Shown: in pieces, positions 8,832-16,274 of the stretch | Position numbering within the stretch: the stretch's first letter is position 1 | Layout of the letters: the number at the start of each line of letters is the position of its first letter | Origin: Paraburkholderia aromaticivorans | Lineage (GTDB): Bacteria; Pseudomonadota; Gammaproteobacteria; Burkholderiales; Burkholderiaceae | DNA length: 64,000 bases | Assembly (NCBI RefSeq): GCF_012689525.1 | Contig: NZ_CP051516.1 | Span: forward strand, 744,001-808,000 | Reading direction: 5' to 3' | The notes under the pieces: model-generated | What the model was told of the DNA's origin: nothing | What the model saw: only the letters and a program-made list of their open reading frames with translations | The model's database searches: none | Position numbers and translations under genes: made by a program

Positions 8832-9803
8832 ATGACTGAAACGCCAAAAATGATGCCGACACGCCGAAACCCTCAGCGGCAACGCAATATCGCGTTGCCG
8901 CGCGAACGCCTTGCTGGGGACGTCTTTTTCGATGTATTCGATCTCGCCTGTGTGCGAGGCGGCATTCTTGGCGACGATGTCGTGGAGGTCGGACAAACGT
9001 TGAAGTTCGCGCCCGGAGACGCGTACATACACATCATTCACGACGCAGTGTGCCAGTTGCGCATGGTCGGCAATAAAGGCGGGTTGGCCCTCGCGCCGGG
9101 CGATGTCGTTATCCTTCCGCATGCGCACGGTCATACGCTCGAGCGCCGTTCGGCTGATGATGGAGCAACGAAGCAACAGCCTGCAACGTCCTCAGCCAGA
9201 GTGACGACGGGCGTGCTGGAGTTCGATGGATCGCATGGACGCTCACTCGTGAACGGCTTGCCGCGAATTCTCCATGTCCAACGATCCACAGTCGCCCAGA
9301 CTTCGGCGCAGGGTGCCGCCGAGTGGCTGCCTATGACGGTCGCGGCAATTGAAGAAGAGTTGCGTCATCCGTCGATAGGAAGCGCAGTCATGCTGGCCAA
9401 GATCGCGGACCTATTGTTCATCTGGGCGATCCGTCATTGGCTGGCGGGGGAGCGTGCTGACCAGAAGGGCTGGATTGCTGCGCTAAGAGACCCGGCGATC
9501 AGCCATGCCTTATCACTCATGCACGCAAACCCCGGGCACAACTGGACGGTTAGTCAACTCGCAGAGCACGTCGCCCAATCCCGATCCAACTTTTCCCAAC
9601 GATTCGTGCAATTGGTAGGCGAATCTCCCATGCGCTATCTGACCATTTGGCGTATGGAACTCGCCAGTAACCGGCTCATTTCGTCGAGTCTTCGTGTTTC
9701 GCAAATCGCCGAGCAGTTAGGGTACATGTCCCAGGCTGCATTCAGTCGGGTTTTTCGGCGAGCGTTCGGGATGTCACCGACGGATTATCGCGAACGCGTT
9801 TGA
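8832..9803 (+). CDS. AraC-family transcriptional regulator
   Basis: A 323-residue protein with an N-terminal cupin-type ligand domain (LACVRGGILGDDVVEV ... LAPGDVVILPHAHGH, about 25-100) and a C-terminal double helix-turn-helix (about 225-322). The second HTH contains SQIAEQLGYMSQAAFSRVFRRAFGMSPTDYR in two segments, typical of AraC. The ATG at 8832 is preferred to an upstream TTG. It is transcribed away from the hydrolase gene, the usual layout for an AraC activator and its target. The effector is unknown. Confidence 0.85.
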   Translation: MTETPKMMPTRRNPQRQRNIALPRERLAGDVFFDVFDLACVRGGILGDDVVEVGQTLKFAPGDAYIHIIHDAVCQLRMVGNKGGLALAPGDVVILPHAHGHTLERRSADDGATKQQPATSSARVTTGVLEFDGSHGRSLVNGLPRILHVQRSTVAQTSAQGAAEWLPMTVAAIEEELRHPSIGSAVMLAKIADLLFIWAIRHWLAGERADQKGWIAALRDPAISHALSLMHANPGHNWTVSQLAEHVAQSRSNFSQRFVQLVGESPMRYLTIWRMELASNRLISSSLRVSQIAEQLGYMSQAAFSRVFRRAFGMSPTDYRERV

Positions 9804-10132
9804 ATGACTTTGCGAAAGGATAGTGGATCTTGCAAGTCCGTCGAATGGCGCATTTCGGCGGCCCGGGGTGATCCTGAAGCCCTGTCGTTCGGCAACGCGA
9901 AATGGCCGCTTTCCGGTCATGCGACTGTCTCCTCAGGGTCCATTCACGCGCTTTTCCGTCCGTCCTGATCACTTGAACAGACCCGCCGTTAAGACGCTGT
10001 AGCATGACGTCATGCTGACCGGTCGATACCGCCATGCCCATGCCGATTGTGTACAAAGTTAAGCTGCCTCGCGCCGCGTTGCTCAATATGCCTAAATAAC
10101 GCGGTTCTGCATTGTTGCGCATCGGCTTGTTC
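9804..10132. other. non-coding gap
   Basis: About 330 bases with no supported gene. It has a copy of the degenerate aatggccgctttccggtca motif at 9901-9920 and, at 10047-10058, gtacaaagttaa, which resembles the insertion-element repeat core found at 10978. Minus-strand frames here lack homology and ribosome sites. Confidence 0.4.
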
Positions 10133-10768
10133 ATGAACGAGCTGAACTGGTTAGTGAGGTTGCTGCTTATAGCACGCATACCTAACGATGCTAGCGATCC
10201 AGAGCGTCGGGCCACAATTTACTTGGCATTGCTTATCGTCAAATTACTGGCGGCCAAGATGCACGAGGGCTGGGAAAAACTCCGCAATGGCATCAACGAC
10301 CTTGTTGATGCATCGCTGTCTGCTGAGGGGCGCGATATAAAAGGTCAACTCGCGAATTGCCTCGCCAAGGGGTCGATCATTCACGGTCTCCGAAACCGCC
10401 ACGCGCTTCGCTACTTGACCGACCTCTCAATTTCCGATCTTGAAATGTCGCCGTTGAATGATGACGAACTGGTAACGTATATGAGTGAAAACCACGGCCA
10501 CAACCTATTCCACCTGTCTGAACTTGCGGCAATAGCGAGTTTGCCCAGCCTAATGGGGAAGCGTGATGCCGGTGAATCGTTCGAAGCCGTTATGGAGGAG
10601 GTCGTTAAGGTCGCAGGCTTGTACAGCGACTGCCTTTACGCTGTCGTTATCGCAGTGCTCGGTGATGAATTGATCGAGCAACTGAATCCAGAGCGAGTGC
10701 ACGAGGAAAGCGATAGGGTGGCGGCCGCGGGCCGCATCAAGTTTTTCGAACTTCCCGAGCGTGGATGA
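10133..10768 (+). CDS. unknown all-alpha protein, possible degenerate HEPN-like domain
   Basis: A 211-residue, mostly helical soluble protein; an in-frame TTG at 10112 could add 7 residues. No family is assigned with confidence. Two segments recall HEPN-like proteins: an early helix with LLAAKMHEGWEKL (about 35-50) and LRNRHALRY (about 90-100), where related proteins carry IRNK-x-AFHY. If the comparison is right, the catalytic His position is Arg here. GC is lower than in the flanks, and it borders insertion-element remnants, which suggests acquisition. It could equally be an unrelated helical protein. Confidence 0.6.
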   Translation: MNELNWLVRLLLIARIPNDASDPERRATIYLALLIVKLLAAKMHEGWEKLRNGINDLVDASLSAEGRDIKGQLANCLAKGSIIHGLRNRHALRYLTDLSISDLEMSPLNDDELVTYMSENHGHNLFHLSELAAIASLPSLMGKRDAGESFEAVMEEVVKVAGLYSDCLYAVVIAVLGDELIEQLNPERVHEESDRVAAAGRIKFFELPERG

Positions 10769-10786
10769 AGAGTGTGATCGACTCTG

Positions 10787-10999
10787 GAGGTTTCCCCTTG
10801 ATTGAACGTCAATCGCTAGGTTTTGCGAGACGATGTCGTCAGAAACCGCTAGGTATCGTAGCAGCGCGCGCGACCCTGCAGCACGGCGACTTCCATTCTA
10901 AGTCATTGTTTTTTATGGAAAGTGCGCACTGTCGTGGTGTTCGGACGCAGGTCGCCAGTTCAGACTTAAGCGACAAAGTTCAAAGTTAAGTGAATCTCG
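10787..10999 (+). mobile_element. right-end fragment of an insertion element (IS21-like ends?)
   Basis: This stretch matches 27190-27409 in two blocks: a diverged one (tcgctagg..ttgcga..tgtcgtc.gaaa, near 10812-10846 and 27221-27251) and a nearly identical 41-base one (10959-10999 and 27368-27409, one indel and one substitution). The second block holds two minus-strand copies of a (C)TTAA(C/G)T(T/C)TGAAC motif. No transposase remains. Multiple motif copies at an end and TG/CA termini are typical of the IS21 family; that assignment is inference. Confidence 0.6.
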
Positions 11000-11024
11000 T
11001 GTCGAGATTCATTTAACTTTGAAC
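10978..11024. repeat. 22-bp near-perfect palindrome with 3-base spacer
   Basis: Left arm 10978-10999 and right arm 11003-11024 (starting gttcaaagttaag) pair over 22 bases with a single G:T position and a TGT spacer. It looks like two insertion-element termini lying head to tail. Transcribed, it would fold into a very stable hairpin downstream of the SOS-type operon at 11184-11908, so it may also stop that transcript. Confidence 0.9.
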
Positions 11025-11142
11025 TGGGCATGCCGCTTTGATAAGACTTCCGGGGCGCGCTGCTCAGCCAACTCTGAACCCGCGGTTCACTTAAGTTTGA
11101 ACTATCTGGAGTTTGGTTCGCTTAACTTTGAACTTTCTGGAG
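11000..11142 (+). mobile_element. left-end fragment of the same insertion element, with direct repeats
   Basis: Beginning TGTCGAGATTC at 11000, this segment carries three plus-strand copies of the TTAA-TTTGAAC motif: at 11012-11024, and within a 28-base direct repeat at 11084-11111 and 11115-11142 (ggttc-cttaa-tttgaact-tctggag, 3 mismatches). The three-fold motif array inside a TG terminus is what a transposase-binding end would look like. The interior of the element is missing. Confidence 0.55.
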
Positions 11143-11183
11143 TGCATCCAAAAATATAACGGCCAACGGCCAATATTGGCGCA

Positions 11184-11588
11184 TTAGTCCTGAGTGGCCA
11201 CATCGGTAGCGTCGGCCTGTACCAGTGCGCGCACGAGTAGGTACACGGCTGGCAGGTCGTCGTCGTCACGTCGCCAGTCGACGGGTTCGTCGAGATCCAT
11301 CCCGGACAAACGACTGTCGCCAAACCGGACAAACGTCGAGCGTACCGCCTCGTTGTGCCTCGCACGGAAGCCTCGATTCTCAAAGACATGTTCGTCGATT
11401 GTCAGCAGGGTGCGCCAGGTCGGCAATCGCGCGCCACTTGAGTAACGGCGACGGCCACTGTCGAGGTAACGACCTGCGACCGTGGCAATGATCTGCTGGA
11501 GGTCGAGCGACGCGCTGCGGAGTGCGCGTTCGAGGGCGACAGGATTGATGTCTTGGACATCCATACCAAGAGCAGAGTCGTTAATCAT
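11184..11588 (-). CDS. hypothetical protein, second gene of SOS-type operon
   Basis: A 134-residue soluble protein of unknown family (MINDSALGMDVQDINPVALER..., Asp-rich tail). ATG at 11588 has a good ribosome site (aggaag, 8 bases upstream). An in-frame ATG at 11627 overlaps the previous gene's stop as TGATG, which would add 13 residues; either way the gene is translationally linked to 11627-11908. The operon is preceded by two LexA-type boxes, so DNA-damage induction is the inferred regulation. No catalytic motif or membrane segment is seen. Confidence 0.6.
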   Translation of the reverse strand: MINDSALGMDVQDINPVALERALRSASLDLQQIIATVAGRYLDSGRRRYSSGARLPTWRTLLTIDEHVFENRGFRARHNEAVRSTFVRFGDSRLSGMDLDEPVDWRRDDDDLPAVYLLVRALVQADATDVATQD

Positions 11589-11626
11589 GCGGTTATCTTC
11601 CTGAGGATTCGTGGCAACTCCCAGCA

Positions 11627-11908
11627 TCAAACTTGATGCTTCAACAACGCCTGGTTTCGCTGTGCCAGCACCTGGCGGATCTGGGCAAGATAGTTATCGC
11701 CGACCGTGCAGTCTTCAACAGGCCGGCTATGCTGATGAGGCGTTGGCGGACGTACGCCGAGATAGCGGCACACCGCAGACAGGTATGGTTTGCCGTTGCC
11801 TCCCAGATGTCGCGCAGCAGCGGTCACGCGCACGTCTCCGACATGCTTGCGCAACCACTCAAGCGTTTCGCGGTCACCGTCGTTCAAGATGCGGATGAGT
11901 TGGTTCAT
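11627..11908 (-). CDS. hypothetical protein, first gene of SOS-type operon
   Basis: A 93-residue basic protein of unknown family. The central part (VRVTAAARHLGGNGKPYLSAV, then CRYLGVRPP) looks like a helix-turn-helix-like segment, so nucleic-acid binding is possible. The ATG at 11908 has aggatcggcc just upstream, and the start lies 8 bases from the nearer of two LexA-type boxes. Its frame happens to be open upstream into the truncated IS5 transposase, but the boxes and ribosome site favour the internal start. The stop overlaps a possible start of the next gene (TGATG). Confidence 0.65.
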   Translation of the reverse strand: MNQLIRILNDGDRETLEWLRKHVGDVRVTAAARHLGGNGKPYLSAVCRYLGVRPPTPHQHSRPVEDCTVGDNYLAQIRQVLAQRNQALLKHQV

Positions 11909-11916
11909 GGCCGATC

Positions 11917-11950
11917 CTGTATATAAAAACAGTACTGTAAATTTATACAG
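11917..11950 (-). promoter_or_regulatory. tandem LexA-type (SOS) boxes
   Basis: Two perfect CTGT-N8-ACAG palindromes lie 2 bases apart: 11917-11932 (ctgtatataaaaacag) and 11935-11950 (ctgtaaatttatacag). Both spacers are pure A/T, as in strong LexA sites of gamma- and beta-proteobacteria. They sit directly upstream of the minus-strand gene at 11908, and a TTGACT (-35-like, minus strand, 11968-11973) lies just beyond. Repressor bound here would cover the core promoter and ribosome site. Confidence 0.85.
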
Positions 11951-12029
11951 TATTTGACCAGGATGCAAGTCAATTCGCAGGATGTCGGACTCGGCGGAAA
12001 GAGAATGCAGATGGCGATCAAAGGTGATG

Positions 12030-12850
12030 CGCAATCGGTTCTTCGAGCGCCAGGCCTCATCGACTTCACCACTGCGCCCGCGCACACGCTGGTTGGTAAA
12101 GTCCTTCGCGTGCGGGGCCTTGCCCGCGATGAGTTCCTTCTGGCTCGCATAGGCGCTGTCACCGTACACACGCCGCGCAGCACCGTGCAACAGAGCCGGC
12201 AGCGGATGCTTGTCATGCACGTTCGCAGCCGTCACTACCGCGCTATGTGACAGTCCCGTCTGGCTATCCACACCGATGTGCAGCTTCATGCCAAAGTGCC
12301 ACTGCTGGCCCTTCCTCGTCTGATGCATTTCGGGGTCTCGCGCCTTGTCTGCGTTCTTCGTGGAACTGGGCGCACCGAGGATGGTGGCATCCATGATCGT
12401 GCCGGTACCTACCTTCAGTCCACGCCCTTGCAGCACCTCGCCGACCTTGTTGCGCTCCAGCAGCCGGCGGAATTTCAACAGCGTCGTGCCATCAGGCACC
12501 CGCTCGCGACCTAGATCGCTCCCAACGAATCGCCGCAATGCAGTGCTGTCCAGCAGCGCTTCCTCGCAGGCTTCATCGGCCAGGTTGAACCAGTGCTGCA
12601 CAAAGTGCACGCGCAGCATGCGCTCCAGACCAACTCGCGGGCGTCCACCTTGACCCTTCGGATAGTAGGGCTCGACAACCTCGCACAACTGCGTTCACGG
12701 CACGATCTGCTCCATCGTCTCAAGGAACACATCGCGTTTGGTTGGCCGACGGTACTTTTCAAATCCGGCACCTTGATCGGCTGCCATCGCAAGGGTCTGT
12801 TGTTTCATCCGTATTTAACGATTCACCGCGCAACCGCGTTGACCTTTTTC
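12030..12850 (-). mobile_element. truncated IS5-family insertion sequence
   Basis: Remnant of an IS5-family element: the transposase gene runs leftwards from 12808 and homology ends near 12035, about 80% of the way through. The left part of the element, including its end, is missing and replaced by the SOS-type operon's upstream region. On the right the element borders the C-terminal half of cheV. The exact right terminus (about 12830-12860) cannot be placed without the family consensus. Confidence 0.8.
12035..12808 (-). pseudogene. IS5-family transposase, nonsense-mutated and truncated
   Basis: Starts MKQQTLAMAADQGAGFEKYRR and meets an in-frame TGA at codon 38 (12697-12695), where relatives have Trp in the VPW motif. 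After the stop it continues CEVVEPYYPKGQGGRPRVGLE. DDE residues visible: Asp in IMDATILGAPSSTKNA and Asp in VYGDSAYAS. The last catalytic Glu is lost because homology stops after DEAWRSKNR. The element cannot produce an active transposase. Confidence 0.88.
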
Positions 12851-13300
12851 AGCGTAGCCCTAAAGCTTCGATTGCCGCCGGGCGCAAAAATTCTCGCGAC
12901 TGACGACTCGGCGTTTGCCAGAGATTTGCGTGCCCAGATTTTCGAAGCACTCGAAGTGCGATTCGAGATTGCGAAAAGTGGACGCGAGGCTTGGGACGTG
13001 TCAATGGTGTTTGCGCAGCGTGCCGGAGCCATGGGCAAACAGTGCAGCGAACTTGTGCCGCTTGTGATTTCCGATCTGGAAATGCCTGAGATGGACGGCT
13101 TCACCTTGACCCGCAAGATCAAGTCAGACTCAACGCTTTCATCGGTGCGCGTCGTGATCCATTCGTCGCTGACGGGTGTTGCGAACGAACAGCACGCGTG
13201 CAAGGCAGGTGCCGACGCCTTTGTCGCGAAGTTCGTTGCTGACGAGCTGGCGCAAGTCATATGCCGTCTCATACCGTCGATAAACGACCGGCAGCATTAG
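12850..13300 (+). pseudogene. cheV: CheV-type chemotaxis protein, C-terminal receiver only
   Basis: From about 12860 the plus strand encodes a complete response-regulator receiver: acidic pair in ATDDSAFAR, phospho-acceptor Asp in VISDLEMPEMDGF, Ser/Thr in IHSSLTG, and Lys in FVAKF. The insert QRAGAMGKQCSELVPLV between beta strands is characteristic of CheV. The N-terminal CheW-like coupling domain is absent: upstream sequence is the IS5-family element. The remaining frame stays open into the IS, so no native start survives. No other chemotaxis genes are nearby. Confidence 0.75.
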
Positions 13301-13536
13301 GGGGGCGTTATACCGGAAGATGTGCCAGGCAGTTTCGACCTCGAGCGCAACCGCCTCAATCGACAAACGCCTGCGAAACTATAGCGGTTCAAGATCGATA
13401 GGCAATACTCAATGTCGGATTCACGCACTTGCATTATCAATGTTCTCAAGGCGGCACGCGTGTTTAGAGCGCTGTTGGTAAACACGACCGGCCGATCCAC
13501 TTGCGATGCGTCCATGCTACCAGGGAGATGCGGTTC

Positions 13537-14916
13537 ATGAAACGACTTTACACGCTGGTCGTTGCCATCGGGGCGCTCGCTGCCTGTATCGGGGGGGCGA
13601 CGGTTGCAGCCCAACAAGCTGATACGACGGGCAACGCGCCGCGATCTGCCGGAGCTTCATCGGTCAATGCAAACATGATCACTGATGAGGACATCAGTCA
13701 GGCCTATCTCTATCTGCTCGGCCGGCTCCTGGTGACGCGCCAGGAGCAACTCGACTTCAAGGAAGGTTTTCGATGGAATGAACTCGTCCACCGCAAGCCC
13801 GGTGCGGTGGACTGGCCCAATCCCAATCTTGATGTCGCGTATTCCGAAGCCTGGGTGGCTGTCGATGAGAACAGCTGTACGATCGTCAGCGTGCCGCAGA
13901 TCAAGGATCGCTACTTCACCGTGCAGTTTTTGAATGGCTGGGGTGAGACTCTGGCCAACATTAATGAGCGTCTGTTTCCGCAAAGGCCCTATGGAGACTT
14001 CGCGGTGTGCCTGCGTGGAGCAAATGTTGCGATTCCAGAAGGCGCCATCCGAATCGATCTGCCGGTCAAATCCGCGCGAGTGCTGGCGCGCGTGGCGCTG
14101 GGCAAGGACAGGGATGGGGCAGTCGCGCTGCAGCACGAATTCAGACTGACGCCGACCGCTTCTCCAAAGCTTCCCGCAGTTCCGGCAACCTTGATGTTCG
14201 AGCCGGAGAAGCTTCCCGGCGTTGAGGCCTTCGATTCCGCGACGACCGCGCTCGACAGCGAACCTGACCTGAATCCCGGCCTCCAGTCCATGCAGGTGCT
14301 GACCCGTCGCGTCGCCGAAGCGGCAACCAATCCCGCCGGGCGCGCGCGCATCGATCACGTGGTGCGCACGCGCGCCATGGAGGAGTTCGGCAAGGCCGGC
14401 GCAATCATCGGGCACGGCACGATACATGACGGGTGGACGCGGCCGGACGTGGTCGGTGAGTATGGACTCGACTATCTCGCCCGAACGCTGGTCAACTATG
14501 GCGGCATCTGGGCGAACATCAAGCCGGAAGTGCTCTATTACCGCTGTGCGAGCGATGCGACCGGTGCACCGCTGAGCGGCGACCACGTCTACAGATTGAC
14601 CTTCCCTAAGGGTGTCTTGCCGGCCCGCTTTGCCCAATACTTCTGGTCGGTAATCGCGGTCGACGACAAGCGCTTCCGCGTGTTGCACAGCCCGCAACAG
14701 AAATATCTGCTCAACGATGCGGAGGGTCTGACGTACGGCGCGGATGGCTCGCTGACCCTCTACTTCGCGGCGGAGAAGCCAGCCGATGCACCGGAGAGCA
14801 ACTGGCTGCTGACACCTCGTGGCACGAATTACCGGCTGACGTTCCGGTATTACGGTCCACTGGACGGTGTGGCTAACGGCACCTATTACCCACCTCCGAT
14901 GACAAGGGTTCAGTGA
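13537..14916 (+). CDS. exported DUF1254/DUF1214 protein
   Basis: A 459-residue precursor with a signal peptide (MKRLYTLVVAIGALAACIGG, cleavage near VAA-QQ). The N-terminal DUF1254 part contains PNPNLDVAYSEAWVAVD and VPQIKDRYFTVQFLNGWGE; the C-terminal DUF1214 part contains VYRLTFPKGVLPARFAQYFWSV and the closing LTFRYYGP. Members are periplasmic beta-rich proteins of unknown activity. ATG 13537 is favoured by cagggag 8 bases before it; an open extension upstream would hide the signal peptide. Confidence 0.85.
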   Translation: MKRLYTLVVAIGALAACIGGATVAAQQADTTGNAPRSAGASSVNANMITDEDISQAYLYLLGRLLVTRQEQLDFKEGFRWNELVHRKPGAVDWPNPNLDVAYSEAWVAVDENSCTIVSVPQIKDRYFTVQFLNGWGETLANINERLFPQRPYGDFAVCLRGANVAIPEGAIRIDLPVKSARVLARVALGKDRDGAVALQHEFRLTPTASPKLPAVPATLMFEPEKLPGVEAFDSATTALDSEPDLNPGLQSMQVLTRRVAEAATNPAGRARIDHVVRTRAMEEFGKAGAIIGHGTIHDGWTRPDVVGEYGLDYLARTLVNYGGIWANIKPEVLYYRCASDATGAPLSGDHVYRLTFPKGVLPARFAQYFWSVIAVDDKRFRVLHSPQQKYLLNDAEGLTYGADGSLTLYFAAEKPADAPESNWLLTPRGTNYRLTFRYYGPLDGVANGTYYPPPMTRVQ

Positions 14917-14959
14917 CGGGCAGCGCGTCGGAGCTATCGAGCATTCGTGGGAGGCTAAG

Positions 14960-15055
14960 GTGAATGTGCACAAAAAATTGATTCTCGACACCATTGCCGC
15001 AATGCTGACCGCCGCAGGCGACGGCCGTGCAGAAACGCTGTCGCCGTCGCCCTGA
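14960..15055 (+). CDS. 31-residue frame, probable gene remnant
   Basis: GTG at 14960 follows an excellent ribosome site (gggagg, 4 bases upstream) and gives a start like that of an exported protein (Val/Met-N-V-H-K-K-L-I-L-D-T-I-A-A-M-L-T-A-A-G) before stopping at 15053. It is likely the beginning of a degraded exported-protein gene behind the DUF1254 gene. Confidence 0.25.
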   Translation: MNVHKKLILDTIAAMLTAAGDGRAETLSPSP

Positions 15056-16032
15056 TGGGGCAACGCGATGCCGCCCGGGACTGATGCGCGCGTTTCAATC
15101 ACAGTGCCATACGCCCGGATGGTCGCGCGTGACGCGTATTCTGGGCGTGGCCTATGGCTAAAATTGCCCGCGTCGTCGCGTAGCCAGCATAGCAATATCG
15201 CCATCGTCTCTTCGACCGGTCATACGACCGTCGATCAGCCTGTTCGCGAGTGATCGATGTCCACTTTGACGGCGGCGAGAACCTACATCCCTCATATGCG
15301 AATGGCCGCTTGGAGTGACATCGGGAGACCGCCTCGGGGCTGAGGGTGCCTTTGAGAAAGACTCCAACATATGACCACCTTGTCGAATTCCTCCCTTCTG
15401 TCTTGAGCGTCGCCTTCTCGTCAATGTCGCGGCTTGGTCTTCTCTGTGGACTGGTCTTCGGTAGCTATAGCGTTGAGAAGTGCTCGCAAGCTTGAGTACG
15501 GGGCACGCGTTCACCACACCTTGCCGAACCCGCTTTTCATTCCCGTTGCGCAGCGAGCAAGCCGCGCATGCCCGGTTCCCCCGATTGACTCTCGTGCATT
15601 GCAGCAGCGGCACGCAGACTGGACCTGAACGGAATGCCAACCAGCCGGGGGATCGCACCGCTGTGGCGAGCATTGGGACGGGCGCAGCGAATCGGCTTTC
15701 ACCGGAATGTCGATAGCCCGTGACTTGGCGCGTCCGCCGCTGATTGAGGCGTTTTGCAATGTAATCGGTGGAATTCGCAATCGATGTCCTCAGGGAAGGC
15801 TTCTAACATTTGCAGCACATGACGAGTGGTGCGGGTGGCGGGTGCGGACCCCACTGCTGCTCAACATGAACGGGAGTTGCCCCTTCAAACGTACAGCGGC
15901 ATGTTGTCCCAATCTTGTCGCCAGGCGGCTGCGGGCATAGAGCGGTATGTTGTCGCGCCTCGTTCCGGTCGATTCGACTTCAGCTTTCCAGTACGTACGC
16001 AATTTTGCAACTTCAATCGGTCGGATACGTAG
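15056..16032. other. long non-coding gap
   Basis: Nearly 1 kb with no supported gene: open frames on both strands are short, lack ribosome sites and show no family features. A degenerate aatggccgctt motif lies near 15300-15312. This looks like decayed accessory DNA. Confidence 0.5.
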
Positions 16033-16266
16033 ATGAATGCCCGGGAAAGGTCGTTACGCGCGCTGGTGGAGAAATGGCTCGGGGCCAATCCGGCGACGCG
16101 CGTCCGCGTGACGCGGTTCAGTCATTCCCCGCGCAAGCCGTGGCGCTATGTCTGCGTCGAGAGTGTTCGCGCGTCCGGCGCGTTTTCAATTGTGTTCTTT
16201 CGCCACGACGATGGTTGCTGGTGTGTGTTTCCGCCTCGCATTGAGCGCCCGGCACTGAGCATTTAA
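16033..16266 (+). CDS. small conserved hypothetical protein, paralogue of 3185-3424
   Basis: A 77-residue basic protein sharing with 3185-3424 the blocks RSLR, VEKWLG, VRVTRFS, FFRH-DG-WCVFPP and ER. The two proteins keep the same length and block spacing, so purifying selection is likely. It ends 8 bases before the ETF-ubiquinone oxidoreductase start, but the weak ribosome site between them gives no strong sign of coupling. No known domain recognised. Confidence 0.6.
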   Translation: MNARERSLRALVEKWLGANPATRVRVTRFSHSPRKPWRYVCVESVRASGAFSIVFFRHDDGCWCVFPPRIERPALSI

Positions 16267-16274
16267 AAACAACT

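Noticed and set aside
9742..10215. 157-codon minus-strand frame across the AraC 3' end and the gap
   Set aside because: Overlaps the HTH of the regulator, has no ribosome site or recognisable motif.
10765..10989. 74-codon plus-strand frame after the HEPN-like gene
   Set aside because: Lies entirely in the insertion-element end fragment, whose match at 27190-27412 does not keep the frame.
11627..12688. Single 353-codon gene fusing transposase and downstream protein
   Set aside because: Transposase homology stops near 12035 and the last 93 codons have their own ATG, ribosome site and LexA-type boxes; the frame is open by chance.
13657..15204. 515-codon minus-strand open frame opposite the DUF1254 gene
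   Set aside because: It mirrors a well-supported exported protein on the plus strand; its translation is Arg/His/Gln-rich with no family features, a common artefact in high-GC DNA.
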